Shown here one piece after another: positions 35,834-46,584 of a stretch of DNA of 64,000 nt (position 1 is its first letter; each line of letters begins with the position of its first letter). This DNA is from Angiostrongylus vasorum (taxonomy: Eukaryota > Nematoda > Chromadorea > Rhabditida > Metastrongylidae). Position numbers and translations under genes: made by a program. The notes below the pieces were generated by a model, which did no database searches, had not been told where the DNA came from, and saw only the letters and a program-made list of their open reading frames with translations. The stretch is taken from positions 1,620,001-1,684,000 of the forward strand of contig JADANN010000302.1 of assembly GCA_018806985.1 (NCBI GenBank). Direction: 5' to 3'.

Positions 35834-36699
35834 AGCTTAGTATATTCACGGATGCGAGATTTTATGCAGCTGAACGTGACAGTATCCCTGACTGCATCGT
35901 TTTGTTTACGGCTTCCCCCAATAACCCTGAATTTTAAGCGTCCAAATCACTGCCGGTTTTTTGAAGACTTGGTCTTTAATGTGTTCATGTTTTTAGATGT
36001 TTTTGTAGAAATAACTTGCACTTATTTTTATGTAACAGCACCTTCACTGCTCATTTGGTTTTGATTGTAGCACTCCGGATGTGTAAAACCCTTTGTGCAG
36101 TGCTAAATATCGGTTCCTATAAGATTCTAGAACAGCTATGCAAATCGTTGGTTTCCGCGTAAAACTGCAGTACTGAATTCTACTGCGTTGACAAACGACC
36201 GTGTTTCGAGTTCACGAGTTTTCATGATTTATCTCCATGAATGGTCACAATGACACTGAATGTGGTGTTTACTGCTTTTTTTTCTTGTTGACCGTGGCTA
36301 ACAGGCTAATACTATGCGTTGTACTTTCGTACCTGTGTCTAAGTCGTGGCGATTGTGAGCAATCTGTGCTGTTTGTAGATCGATATGTGTTGAATGCACA
36401 AGTTCTTCTCGTATTCCATCGCAAACTTCAAGCACTCTCCTTTAGCTCAAATTTATGCCTCAGATATGTGGACCATGTAGTGAAGATTGTTCTGTGCTCG
36501 TCTAGAGGATTTTTATGCTAAAACAAAAAACTTAATCGATCACCAAGAATTCACGTTATGTGGTGGAAATTGCCTCATTGCACAACTTCAGTTCTTTACT
36601 CAGTAATTAGGGATTCTCATAAAATTTCTATTAAACAGCTCCATTAATTGGCTAATAGATGACATAAATAACACTTTTATTCAATGACGTCGTAATTTC
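35834..36699. other. No gene recognised
   Basis: Frames at 35699-36064 and 36237-36521 have no domain and no splice support. Confidence 0.4.
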
Positions 36700-39560
36700 A
36701 CCACAAGTATCGTCGAGGGACTCGGGCGTGCGCCATCAAATCTGCAATTTCTCCCCTGGAGTGCAGGAGTAGCGCATTGGGTTCTGCTTGCTCCAAGGAG
36801 ACGTTGAGTATCTAATCTTCCTTTTTGGGGTTTTCATGAAGAACACTAAGCATTAGATAATTCACTGTTCTGTTGATGAGCAAGCACGATATTGTTATTT
36901 TATTCCTTACTTATCAACAGGCTGGTGTTTCGCAGGATTTCGCCATCTTCAGAGCCTATTCTCGTGTTTGCTCGTCAAGAGAATAATGAATTATTCGATC
37001 AATTCCGCTGTTAATAGAAAGTCGGTCGTGGGGATTACTGACCACTGGGCAGGTGGTATTCCCGCTGTGCGTTTGACACATCTCGAGGAATTCGCTCTAT
37101 AACGGGCGTGTAGAATGGTGTCTCTGACTTTTGATCGTTGAAGTAGATCGAAGCTTCGGATCCCTCTCTCACTTGCATGATATAGGATACATCGTCCTTC
37201 CAATGCTCGTTCTATAATATTTAGTGGTCAGTCATTCTCTTAAGTAGTGACCAGGATTCTGACGCATACGTCAAAGCAAGAACCATCGTGGAGTCGAAAA
37301 AGATGGGTACGGAGTTGGCCGTTCTTTCTTCTCCACTACATCCACTACATCCTCGGTGCTCTTGAAAGCTTCCCAAGCCGCTCGCTTCCTCCTGGTCAAA
37401 TATGGAGCTAAATCGTTCATCATATTGACTTCTGGACCTAGATAAATGTAGCTGGAACACTCGGAGATATTCGTTCCATTGACCATGAATGGGGCATACG
37501 AAACAAATCCGTTCCACATGAACATTGATTTTGTGAAATTTAGTCGACGACCAATCTTCCCACTGGCGTCATCAAAGTCGGCAAGCATTCGTTCCGCCTG
37601 AGTAACGCATGTTGTTATAAGAACGATGTAATCAGCAAGACGAAGTGTTCGTATGACATTCTCAATGCGGGCAGCAAATAATTTTAATGAGATGGTATCG
37701 CCTTGCTTAACAGGTCTTTGTACGTCGATGTTGGTATCGTTGTAAACGTGATATTTTAGTAATGAAATTTTTATATATCTTAGGAAAGATCTTGGTATAC
37801 TGCACAGAGAGGCCCTGGCTCTACAGGATTTTCGTGACCGCTTATAGCTCAACTGAGTCGGTTTTTTTTAAATCGATGGAAATGAGACAGCTGTTATCTC
37901 GTGATTGTAGTGGCTCATGTTATCGTGTGGATGTGGTCCATCGTACTGAATCCTTTTCGGAACTCTGCAGCTTACATAGCTGCTCTTCGTTTAGTGTCCG
38001 TCCTGCTAAGGATGACTCGGGTGAAAATTTTATAGACGACAGACACCAAGCAGGTTGGGGGACAGTTACTGAGTTCATGGAAGTGACCTTTTTTTGGACA
38101 CTGACGCAGTATTGTTGGTTTTCCGTAGAGTAGAAACCATGAACTCTGACAGGTAACGTGTGAGGGGTTGGGCTAATGTGTTTTCGAGGGCTGCCGGAAG
38201 CGTCTTCAGGTGTTTAGGTCATCCTCTCCAGGCTAAGAGTTGTGCTGTTTTTCTCAGGAGGAATAGCATGTCGGATTTGGGAAGGAAGAACCGGTACTGC
38301 GACATATCCATCCTCTTTTGTTTCATATGAGAGTAGGAGGACGTGGCTACTGAGGAGATCCGAGTAGTAATCGCGAACGGGTTTTTCTCCATTGCCTTTC
38401 TGGAAGCTGTAACTATTCTGTCTGGGTGTTGGAGTGCAATCATCTTGATCTTGTAATTGGCGAAGCATCGGTGGGCTCTGCGAATGCTTTTCCAAACCTC
38501 TGCAGCTTCGACCAATACTGCGACTCTTCTGTCTTTAAGATCTTTTATCGCCTGTCTGTATTGTTTTGCAAGTTCGGACGTTAGTTCGGGGTTGCCTGTA
38601 GCTCGTACGATTCCACGCTGGCGTATCAGCTCGAATGTTTCTGGAGACAGACGTCTCTCAGTGAATTTCGAACTCTCAGCTTTCATAGCGCTAACGAGAA
38701 GATGTTGAATGAGCCGATCGTATTCTTCGTCGATGTTGTCGAGAAGGGCATCTTCCCCACAGCCGACTAATGAATTGAGTAACTACCAGTTCATGGTGGT
38801 TCTGTGACTTCGGTTTTGAATTTAGCAGCGTTTTCTTTCTGCGAGAAATGAAATCTTGCACGAAGGAGGCAGTGGTCTGGTCCCATGTAGAGTTTCGGGA
38901 CAACAGCGACATAAGTTCGGCAAAAAATTTTGATTTGCTATAGTATGTTCTACTTCGTTGTGGTACTCTCCACTGAGAGACTCCCACCTCCAGCGTTGAG
39001 AGTTGAGCTTCTGAAATTGTAAGTTGCCATGAATGGTCTTGGTCGTCATGACATGTTTAGACAGCCGCTTAGGCTCAACATGGTCGTTACGATCTAATCC
39101 GTGGGTTTCAATGTGACGTTGTTCGGACGTTCTTCTGGCTCCAATCTAAGCGTTAAAATCTCCAATGACGGTCTTAAAAATGTGTGGTCTTTCCTGTAGA
39201 AGTTTTCCATATCCATATACGGCGCTTCGACTTGATTTCGGCACGTAAATGACGAACATTCGCGAAGCCGGTACTGATCCACATCTCCTCAACCATAAAG
39301 GTCCGATTGGGGTTACTAATGGTTCGAACGAATCGATCTTCATGGCCAAACTCGTATTGACGAGAAGGCCGTCGCCGCCGACTCCTCTACTGTCACATGT
39401 TTCGATTAACAGTTCTTCTCCGATGTCATCGACAGCGTTGAACGGGTGCCGTCTTCTCGTCTCAGTCAGTCTGACGATGTCGTACCATATCCTTGTTGCC
39501 TACATGATCAAGTCCTTCTATCGAGGACTCAGATGCAAGTGAGCGTACACTGTAAGTACA
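36700..39560 (-). mobile_element. RTE, nearly full length, split by a Penelope terminus
   Basis: Tail at 36740-36845 and from 37006 on; RT C-terminal half 37230-37720 with GKIGRRLNFTKSMFM but the catalytic box changed to RLADYIVLITT; RT N-terminal half 37850-38300; linker FTERRLSPETFELIRQRG (38680-38600); endonuclease to 39560 (KTVIGDFNA near 39165; ETRRRHPFNAVDD-like near 39440). The 5' leader is missing. Many shifts. Confidence 0.85.
36846..37005 (-). mobile_element. Penelope-like terminus inserted in an RTE
   Basis: Hammerhead-like motif at 36920-36956: GGCU, CUGAAGA, hairpin GGC...GC, GAAA, AGCC. The RTE tail continues on both sides. Confidence 0.5.
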
Positions 39561-39834
39561 AAGAGTTGTCGTGCTTTACTTAGTCGCTTAAGTCTTTACG
39601 CTGAAATCACTGAATTTTCTTAAAGCGTAAAGAAAATGCTTCCAAAAATCAAAATTGAAAAAAAAATTCAAATCCAGAAAAAAACAACTGGAAATCGTCG
39701 ACGAAAGATAGGGTTCAATACAAAAATTTGAACGTTAAGAATGAGTGTTCGCTGATTTAAGGATTGCCATGATCTTCACTAATTATTGCGGAGGTTTAAA
39801 AGCATAGTCATTTATGTCGACATGATTTAATGGA
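39561..39834. other. No gene recognised
   Basis: AT-rich with A runs; no repeat recognised. Confidence 0.4.
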
Positions 39835-40115
39835 CGACGATAAAGCTCTTGACGTTGATCAATTTGTGAGGGTGTGCCATTATTTCGACTTCACCAAACA
39901 TCGCTGGAGATGACTGAGTGCATATCCGGAATATGCAATGGCCTGCGGTTTGCTATCGCTTATCAAGTGAGTGCTGCTATCCTGTTTGGCAAGTATGATA
40001 TCAGTATGCCGACCACTGCGAGATGAAATGCTTTATAAGCCTGGGCGCGGAATTGAGCAAAAGGCCACGTCTGTACTGCACGACAATTGTAAGCATTGCG
40101 TCACACGTGCCTTAA
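39835..40115 (-). repeat. SINE family A, diverged
   Basis: GATAAAGCTCTTGACGTTGA, GCATATCCGGAATATGCAA and TTGTAAGCATTGCGTCACAC correspond in order to the family A copies; the box A end is worn. Confidence 0.55.
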
Positions 40116-40291
40116 TGTCATCTAAACAACCTGTAGGTGAAAGACTGAAGTTCTAACCATCTTAAATTGTTTTATTACATGTTTATGACGTTTATTTGGG
40201 CTTATATAGGTGTACTTCGATGAAGCACTAAATTTGAGGTGAGTGGAATATTTAGGAATCGTATACTCCAGTGAGGTTCCGTAGCCTGTTA

Positions 40292-41744
40292 TTAGGCTCC
40301 TCAGAAATAAATGGGCGTTTTAAAATATTTTTTGTTTTAATCTATTTTTTTACCAGTAAGATACTCTTTGTACCTTGTAATACATTAGAAAGCTGATTTT
40401 TTTGTATCGATTTATGAGTCGTCGACCATATGCGACTGTGATCAGCGACTTTGCCTTAGTGGAAGGCACGTAAAAACGGCTCTGAAGAAGGCGATACTGC
40501 CGAAACGTACGATTGTGTTGTATGGATATTATTGTATGGAACTAGGCGTATGGTGTTCAACAACCCCGCGATTGCTGGGAGAGAAAACGGCTGATTCTAT
40601 GCTTTTTCTAACCACGTCTTTATACTTTGTCAAAAGTTTAATTTTTCCTACCAATTTTGAGTTCTGCAGTTTTAGATGTCAAAAAACGAATTTTGGTCGA
40701 TTTTTTTCATGAGTTCAAACTCCGTCTTAGTGCAGCAGAGACGGCTGGAAACACTAATGAAGTTGGGGTGAAGGTAGTATTGGTGAATCAACAGTGGGAA
40801 CGTAGTTTCGGAAATTCCGATCTAGTGACTTCTACCTCGAAGATAAGGAAGGCCGCGGACGTTCCATTGAGCTTGACGACGACGAACTGAAGGCACAACT
40901 GGATGCAAACGAGAACAAGTGTTCGAGAGCTTGCAGAATAGCTTGGCGTAAGCACAGGAACATTTTCCACTTACTTGAATCGCATAAGAAAGACAAAAAA
41001 ACTCGACAAGTGGGTGCCGCACGAATTAAATGGTAATAAAAAAAGTCGCCGTTTTGAAGTGTCTTCTGCTGTTATTCTGCGCAACAAGAACGTTCTTTTC
41101 CTTGGTCGAACTGCGTCGTGTGTCGAGAAGTGGTTTCGTTACGACAATCGGCGACGTTTAGCTCAGTAGTTGGATTGCGATCTGGGTCCACAGCACTTCT
41201 CAGGGCCGAAATTGCACCAAGAAAGGTTATGGTGATTATTTGGTGGTCTGCAGCCAGGTTGATTCATTACAGGTTTTTAATCCGTGTGAAACGATTACGG
41301 AAGAGAACTATTGCAAACAAATCGACGAAATGTACCGTAAACTGCAACAACAACGACCAGCATTAGTCAACAGGAAGGGACCAGTCCTTTTCCACGACAA
41401 AACCCAGCCTCACGTTGCGGAACCAGCGTTGCAGAAGTTGAACGAGTTGGGCAACGAAACTTTGCCTCATCCGTCATATTCATCAGACTATCACTTCTTC
41501 AAGCATCTGACACCTTCATGCGCGAGAAATGGTACACCAACCACGATGACGCAAAAAGTGCCTTCAACGAATTCATCGTTTCCACAAGTCCAGAATTTTG
41601 TGCAAATATAGTGAATAAACTTGTTTCTAGTTGAAAAACATGTGTAGATCCAGATGCTTTTATTTTGAGTAATAGAGTTCTGTTTGAAGCATGCTATGAC
41701 ATTTTAAGTAGCTAAAAACGCTTATTTATTTCTGAATAGCCTAC
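40292..41744 (+). mobile_element. mariner-family DNA transposon, dead copy
   Basis: Imperfect ~30-bp terminal inverted repeats (40292-40321 and 41715-41744; shared CAGAAATAAAT core and GCGTTTT), each flanked by TA, the mariner target. Between them a broken transposase of about 320 residues: MSSAVLDVKKRIL (40657), FRKFRSSDFYLEDKEGRGR (another frame, 40800-40855), the canonical WVPHEL (41011-41028), SCVEKWF (41116-41136), RKGPVLFHDKTQPHVAEPAL (41370-41430) and LPHPSYSSDYHFFKHL (41464-41511). The first catalytic Asp is Val, and a short deletion removes residues next to the third, so it cannot transpose itself. It resembles the hookworm bandit-type mariners as I remember them. A Penelope terminus sits in its 5' untranslated part. 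Confidence 0.9.
40440..40610 (+). mobile_element. Penelope-like terminus inside the mariner
   Basis: Similar to 60-200 (GGCTCTGAAGAAGGCGATAC, then CAACCCCGCGATTG versus CAACCTCGCGATTG). Hammerhead-like core at 40478-40510; the second stem-I strand is lost. Confidence 0.5.
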
Positions 41745-41746
41745 TA

Positions 41747-42929
41747 ATGCCTTGAACTAAGCATAGACCTCGATTATTTGTGGTGAAATTCATTTCTGGT
41801 CACTCAAGATGTGTTTTCTTTTGGACTTTATTTGAACATTGTTTTCATGATATTCATAGTTCAAATATACGTTCATCCATAGTTTTAGTGATGTAGTGAC
41901 TTTCCTACTTGTTTCAACCAATCTGTTGACAAATTCATCAAGTGCTTATTGTTGTGCACCACCGAAGGACCGAGTGCTAACACTTGGCGACAGGGTGTAT
42001 GTTGTTATTGTTGTAGTTATTCAATTACTTCATGTGTACTTAATCACACTCAAGAATTTTCAGGCACTCACGCAAAAAGGTGTTCCCTTGCCAAGAGTAG
42101 TGAGACTCCAGTCGTTTTCTGCGGCCTTAGATCTATGATGCCTTGATAGTTTTCTAGGATTTTCTTACAGCATTCTATTTTTTTATACAATTTCCGGTGT
42201 TCTGTTACCAACTTCCTCGGATCACCAATGCTTCACTAGAGCATATGCTTGGTGTTGATTGGTGCTTTCATGATATCGTTGACGTAATCGCAGCTTATTC
42301 CGCAACGCAGTATTGTCGCAGGTGCTAGAGCTTGCCTCGCATGCAATGCGCAATTTTTTGGGACACAGATAGCAACATGGGGTGCGGTGGTGTCACATGC
42401 TGGGGTGTGGGCGACTTCTCGAATGTGGCTGGGGGGTGTGGTGTGACGTCGGTGATGCATCGTCGTGCATGGCGCTATCGATTGCACCAAATCGACCGCC
42501 CGAAGTTTCGAGTTTACTTCACGTGCACCATTTATGTAGGTGTGTTACAACATTTAGGGAATGTCACCATTTCTGGTATTCACCACTGCTCCCATTTTGT
42601 TCAGTAACACTTATTTTTTTTAGTCAAACTAGTCATTAATGTTCAATTTGTGGTTCGATATAAATTAATGTGATGTCACCTCATTGGTGTCAGACGGAAA
42701 ACTACACTCACCGCATCAGTTTTCCAAGCCTCATGGGAAATCTACCCAAGTACTTTCACGAATAAGGTATTAGGAAATTCGAGTGCAATTATTCGAGAGA
42801 GGGAAATGAAGGAATGCTGGCACCCACAGAGCTTTAGGCGTATCGGGGTTATGCAAACGCTATCAAACTGTATCACGTAGTGTCTTAGTGTCGATCAAAT
42901 ATTTAGACCTTAAATAGGAAGTGTATCAT
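41747..42929. other. No firm gene
   Basis: Holds the orphan exon candidate 42064-42138. 42236-42640 is GC-richer with GTGGTGTGGGG words and open in several frames at once, which argues for composition bias rather than coding. Confidence 0.35.
42064..42138 (+). CDS. Possible orphan exon
   Basis: Follows a good acceptor AATTTTCAG; in one frame reads ALTQKGVPLPRVVRLQSF to a stop at 42138. No neighbouring exon could be linked. Weak. Confidence 0.15.
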   Translation, partial: ALTQKGVPLPRVVRLQSFSAALDL

Positions 42930-42934
42930 GGAGT

Positions 42935-43330
42935 TCATCTGTATTTTTTGTCTAAACTGAATTTAAAGCTTTTTTTGTAGAACGTTTCTTTCCGTCTGCA
43001 CCATGTGTAATCATCACCGTGTAGGTGGTTTGAACATCGCAGAAGAATCTTTTTCTCATCAAGCCAGAAAACCGTCTTTATCGTCTTCTGGCATGCTTTT
43101 TCCAGTCCGTTATTCTTTTTTGAATCCAATATTTCACCGTATATTTGTTTGGACGTTGCTCCTTAATTTGGGCCTTAAATGACTTTTTGGAAGTGTGTTT
43201 GAGAATTCTATTTGAATGTCTACATTTGCTTCTTTTGAAGACACGGTTTGAATTCTGTGATTGCCGATTGCTGGCCCCCGTGATTAATTTTTCCCTAACA
43301 ATGGACTATAAACGATTGAATTCGTAAGAA
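42935..43330 (-). pseudogene. Possible Tc1/mariner-type transposase remnant
   Basis: Minus strand reads HTSKKSFKAQIKEQRPNKY and IQKRITDWKKHA in one frame and KTVFWLDEKKILLRCSNHLH in the next; the W-x-DEKK box followed by a Trp is like the first catalytic Asp region of Tc1-type transposases. No terminal repeats found. Tentative. Confidence 0.35.
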
Positions 43331-44224
43331 AAAATTTAGACTTTTTAAAACCTCGAATTCAGGTATGTACGTGTTACTGAACCTCAGAGACGCTTCACGT
43401 TTATCCGATGTCGTTCAACTGTTGGTGAGTTTGGTTCCATTTTTCTTTTTCCCTAGGGCGAAGCTAACATTCGCAATCGCTCACCTCACTAATCAATATC
43501 TATATCGTGCATTATGTACGGTCTAAGTTAGTGTTTTATTGTCTCGATTTGAATGATTTTCAATAGTTTCTTTGGACCGATAGAGTAAAATAAAACTATG
43601 AACTGTGAGAATTTGTGAGAATTTTTTTTTGTGTAGAGGAATTGAGCAGAAAAAACTGACTCGAAACTTCTACTTTCCACAACAGAGTCCTGCAGAATTA
43701 CCTGTTTATTGCACGATTATCCATCTGATTATCTGTCCAAATCATTTTCCATACATCCCCATCAATAAGTTAGCCCTTCACCGTGGCGATAGGGCGTTCT
43801 AAGGTGTCGATGTGCGATCTGCAGCACTTGATTTCATTTGCCGCCAGGTTCAACTAATCTAAGGAGTTTGGTATTTCCACTTGAAGGTCCGAGTGTGCGA
43901 ATGAACTACAAAAAAAAGACAAGTTTCAGTCCAATGAATCTTCTTGCTAGGCACTACCGTCGACCACCGTCTATGATAACGACATAGGAACACTCTGGTA
44001 CGGTTATCTTAAAACTCAAAGAAAAAAAACCTGCTTCGCCAGTGCAGCTAGATATAAATTGTTCCGGAATGCGAACGATGCGTTTGCATGGGTTATTCAA
44101 ATAATCAAGGAAGCACTATTCTAAGAATGCATATGATTTTCGCGTGCTCTCACTGAATATGACTGTTATAGGCTACGTGCTTCTGAAATAGATTTCAATC
44201 AATAAGTGAATCACTGCTTTTCTT
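43331..44224. other. No gene recognised
   Basis: AT-rich; short frames only. Confidence 0.4.
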
Positions 44225-45240
44225 GATGAGCAAGTAGCAAGTTGTTAATACATCATTTATTAATTCCCAGTAGTTGGCGTTTAGGTGATTTTGTCATCTC
44301 CAGAGCCTGGAAAGGTCAAGTTGACGTGCAATCTACTCACCCAAACACGTTCATAATCACGGCAGATCAAAAGCAATATATAAATTTCCATCGCACAATA
44401 AATAGTTTCTTCTATGCACTCGCCATTTCGTTCTTTTTAAGTCTTTCAATTCTTCTGTGGAGACCAGCTCTACAGAGTCTTACATGGGTAAGCAATGTGC
44501 CTGGGTCAGGACACAATCAGCCTGAGCTATGACGCGAGGTCACGCTGATCACAGGGCAGTCCTGTTTGCGGTTTATTTTTTAGATTTCTGGAATTTGTCC
44601 AAAACACTTCAAGAGTTTCACGCGCCTATTTTCTAGGTAGATGCGCAAGGATAGTGACTTTTACTTCGAAAGCTTCACCGTTATGTCTTTTTGTCCTATG
44701 CGAGCTCAAAGAAGCGTTTGCTTTAACTTTAAATTTCTCGAATAGATGTGTTTTTATACGAAAGCATAGTGGTCTGCCCGTTTCAGTAAGATATTCGTCC
44801 CCTAACGCTTCACAGGAAATCAGAGAAACCGTACCCAAACAAACTCGTGTAATTACCACTTTTTTCTCTTGGGTATATTATACAGTTTTGCGTTGTACAG
44901 GGACTGTCATACAAGCGGTTACAAACTAGCTGGTGTCTTAGAGTTCTTGGTAGTGCTTCAGTCACTATTGCCGAATTCTTTAGGGCCGCCCTTTTCAAGC
45001 TACGTTTTGTAGCTGCACTTATTTCTTTGTAAATGAAGGACAGGTTATCGGGTCCTTGTTCCCATTAGAATTATCGTTCAGGGAAGTGGCTTTTTCTCTA
45101 CACCTATCTCGAGATGATACAGTTTTGTTCCCATTAGAAATAGCTATTTGCCGCGCCAAATTCAGAGATTACTCCTTCTGCTGTTTTCCGGTGCACACAC
45201 TGGTAGCTGTTTGAAACGTGTTTCTCTCAAGCATCCTTTT
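44225..45240 (-). mobile_element. Penelope-like element fragment with GIY-YIG endonuclease remnant
   Basis: Minus strand encodes LVCNRLYDSPCTTQNCIIYP (44930-44870), then, after a shift, TVSLISCEALGDEYLTETG and RPLCFRIKTHL (44835-44750), then SHRTKRHNGEAFEVKVTILA (44710-44650). This is the layout of the GIY-YIG domain of Penelope-like retroelements (YLISC-type strand, then EY-x-x-ETGRPL-x-x-R-x-K-x-HL); the YIG motif itself is degraded to YLT. About 350 bp downstream lies a hammerhead-like motif (44272-44307, core mutated to CUGGAGA). The copy at 62735-63700 is its sister. RT domain absent. Confidence 0.7.
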
Positions 45241-45329
45241 TGTGTGAGGTGGGGAGGATAAGTAACGGCGCAGTGTACTTTTATTATTTCGCTTTCGGTA
45301 CTACTTGGTGGCCGCCTAATTTTGAACGT

Positions 45330-45590
45330 TCAGAAATGGAACCCAGTTTTCTTTCGGTTCACATTAAGAATCGTTCGGAGGTGATTGAATGCACATCTGG
45401 CCTTTACAATGACTCACTGTGGCCTACCGATGTATCAAGCTGGTGCTGCTATTCTCCCTGAGAAGTCTGGTACCAATTTGCTCCGACCCCGGAGGGATGG
45501 AAGGCTTGGTGGACCATGGACACGGATGGATTCCACGTGTGTGGTGCAGGGCGCCTCCGACCACTGTGCCACACGCGCGTTTTCGTTCGT
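45330..45590 (-). repeat. tRNA-derived SINE family A
   Basis: Good minus copy: TCGTTCGGAGGTGATTGAAT, AAGTCTGGTACCAATTTGC, GCGCCTCCGACCACTGTGCC. Confidence 0.7.
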
Positions 45591-45693
45591 TCATTCAAGT
45601 AGTTCAATTAATAAGTAGTTTTTGTCCAGTTACCATTCATTTTTCATTGTGTAAATCATGGGTTCCAATGTTTGTTCTCATTTTAGTCGAGGA

Positions 45694-45733
45694 AGGAAAG
45701 CCAGTAACTTTACCATGGGTTGAAAAGTTATAA
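45694..45733 (+). CDS. Possible short terminal exon
   Basis: An excellent acceptor (TCTCATTTTAG) is followed by a short frame reading EEGKPVTLPWVEKL and a stop. The peptide looks protein-like but no partner exons were found upstream among the repeats; 42064-42138 (after AATTTTCAG, reading ALTQKGVPLPRVVRLQ then stop) is a similar orphan. Either may be chance. Confidence 0.2.
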
Positions 45734-45929
45734 AGTGTCGTCTACATTGGTTATAGTAAGAGTGGAACTCTATGCTTAGATTTCAAGCACAAGTATTTTC
45801 AGTACCCGCTTTCATTTAAGCTCAGCATGGTTAATCAGTATTTTAGTTTACTGGCAAGATTGAGTGAGGTTGTATCAGATTTGTATTGTCGCCAACATTC
45901 CTGCGTCATCGCTTTCTTCAGAGGTCGAT

Positions 45930-46180
45930 TTTCACAGCAGTGGTTTCTTGTGATGTGAGTTTTCGTAATATCGAGTCTTGTACAGAAGGGCAGTGCTGCG
46001 TCAAGTGCGATGCACCATTGAACTTCACTGAATTTAACTATTTGGTAATGTGAAGATTTGTACCGCAAAGAATAACCGACACCCGACTCGCATCATCACT
46101 GCTCTGAAGAAGACGATGGCTCCAAAGCAATACTGTTATATAGCCCATTCGTGTAAGCTCACCAATAAACGAAAATATTG
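45930..46180 (+). mobile_element. Penelope-like terminus, degraded
   Basis: GGGCAGTGCTGCGTCA and TTCGTGTAAGCTCACCAAT parallel 4930-5130; hammerhead-like core at 46101-46130 keeps CUGAAGA but not GAAA. Confidence 0.4.
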
Positions 46181-46584
46181 ATCAAGCTTTTTTTGTTGTA
46201 AATTTTATTCTACCAAGCTTCACTCGACTAGGAATTAAAATTTCTCCTTTTTAGGAAATTATATATTGGTTGCATGTTATAATTTTGACAATTCTTGTAG
46301 TACAGAATTGTCTAATCGTTGCTGATAACCATGCGTCGTGCAGATTTTTCCGATAATCAGTCTCATAGGTAGTACTTCACTTGCTTTGGGATGGCAAACA
46401 GCATCTTAACTGTGGTGTGTTAGCGTATGTCTCCGTTGGCATATAAGCTGTTTATTTGACCAATTTAAGGTTCCCTCTACAAATCATTCATATCTACTGA
46501 ACGTTCCAACTACATTAAACCCTGTATGTTGCTGTCTGGTGTGGAAATTGTAAAACGGAAAAGGCTTGAATAAAGCGTCCAATA
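46181..46584. other. No gene recognised
   Basis: AT-rich spacer before the RTE 3' end. Confidence 0.4.

Noticed and set aside
42236..42640. Overlapping Gly/His/Pro-rich frames on both strands
   Set aside because: Open in several frames at once because of GTGG/CCAC composition; no start or splice evidence.
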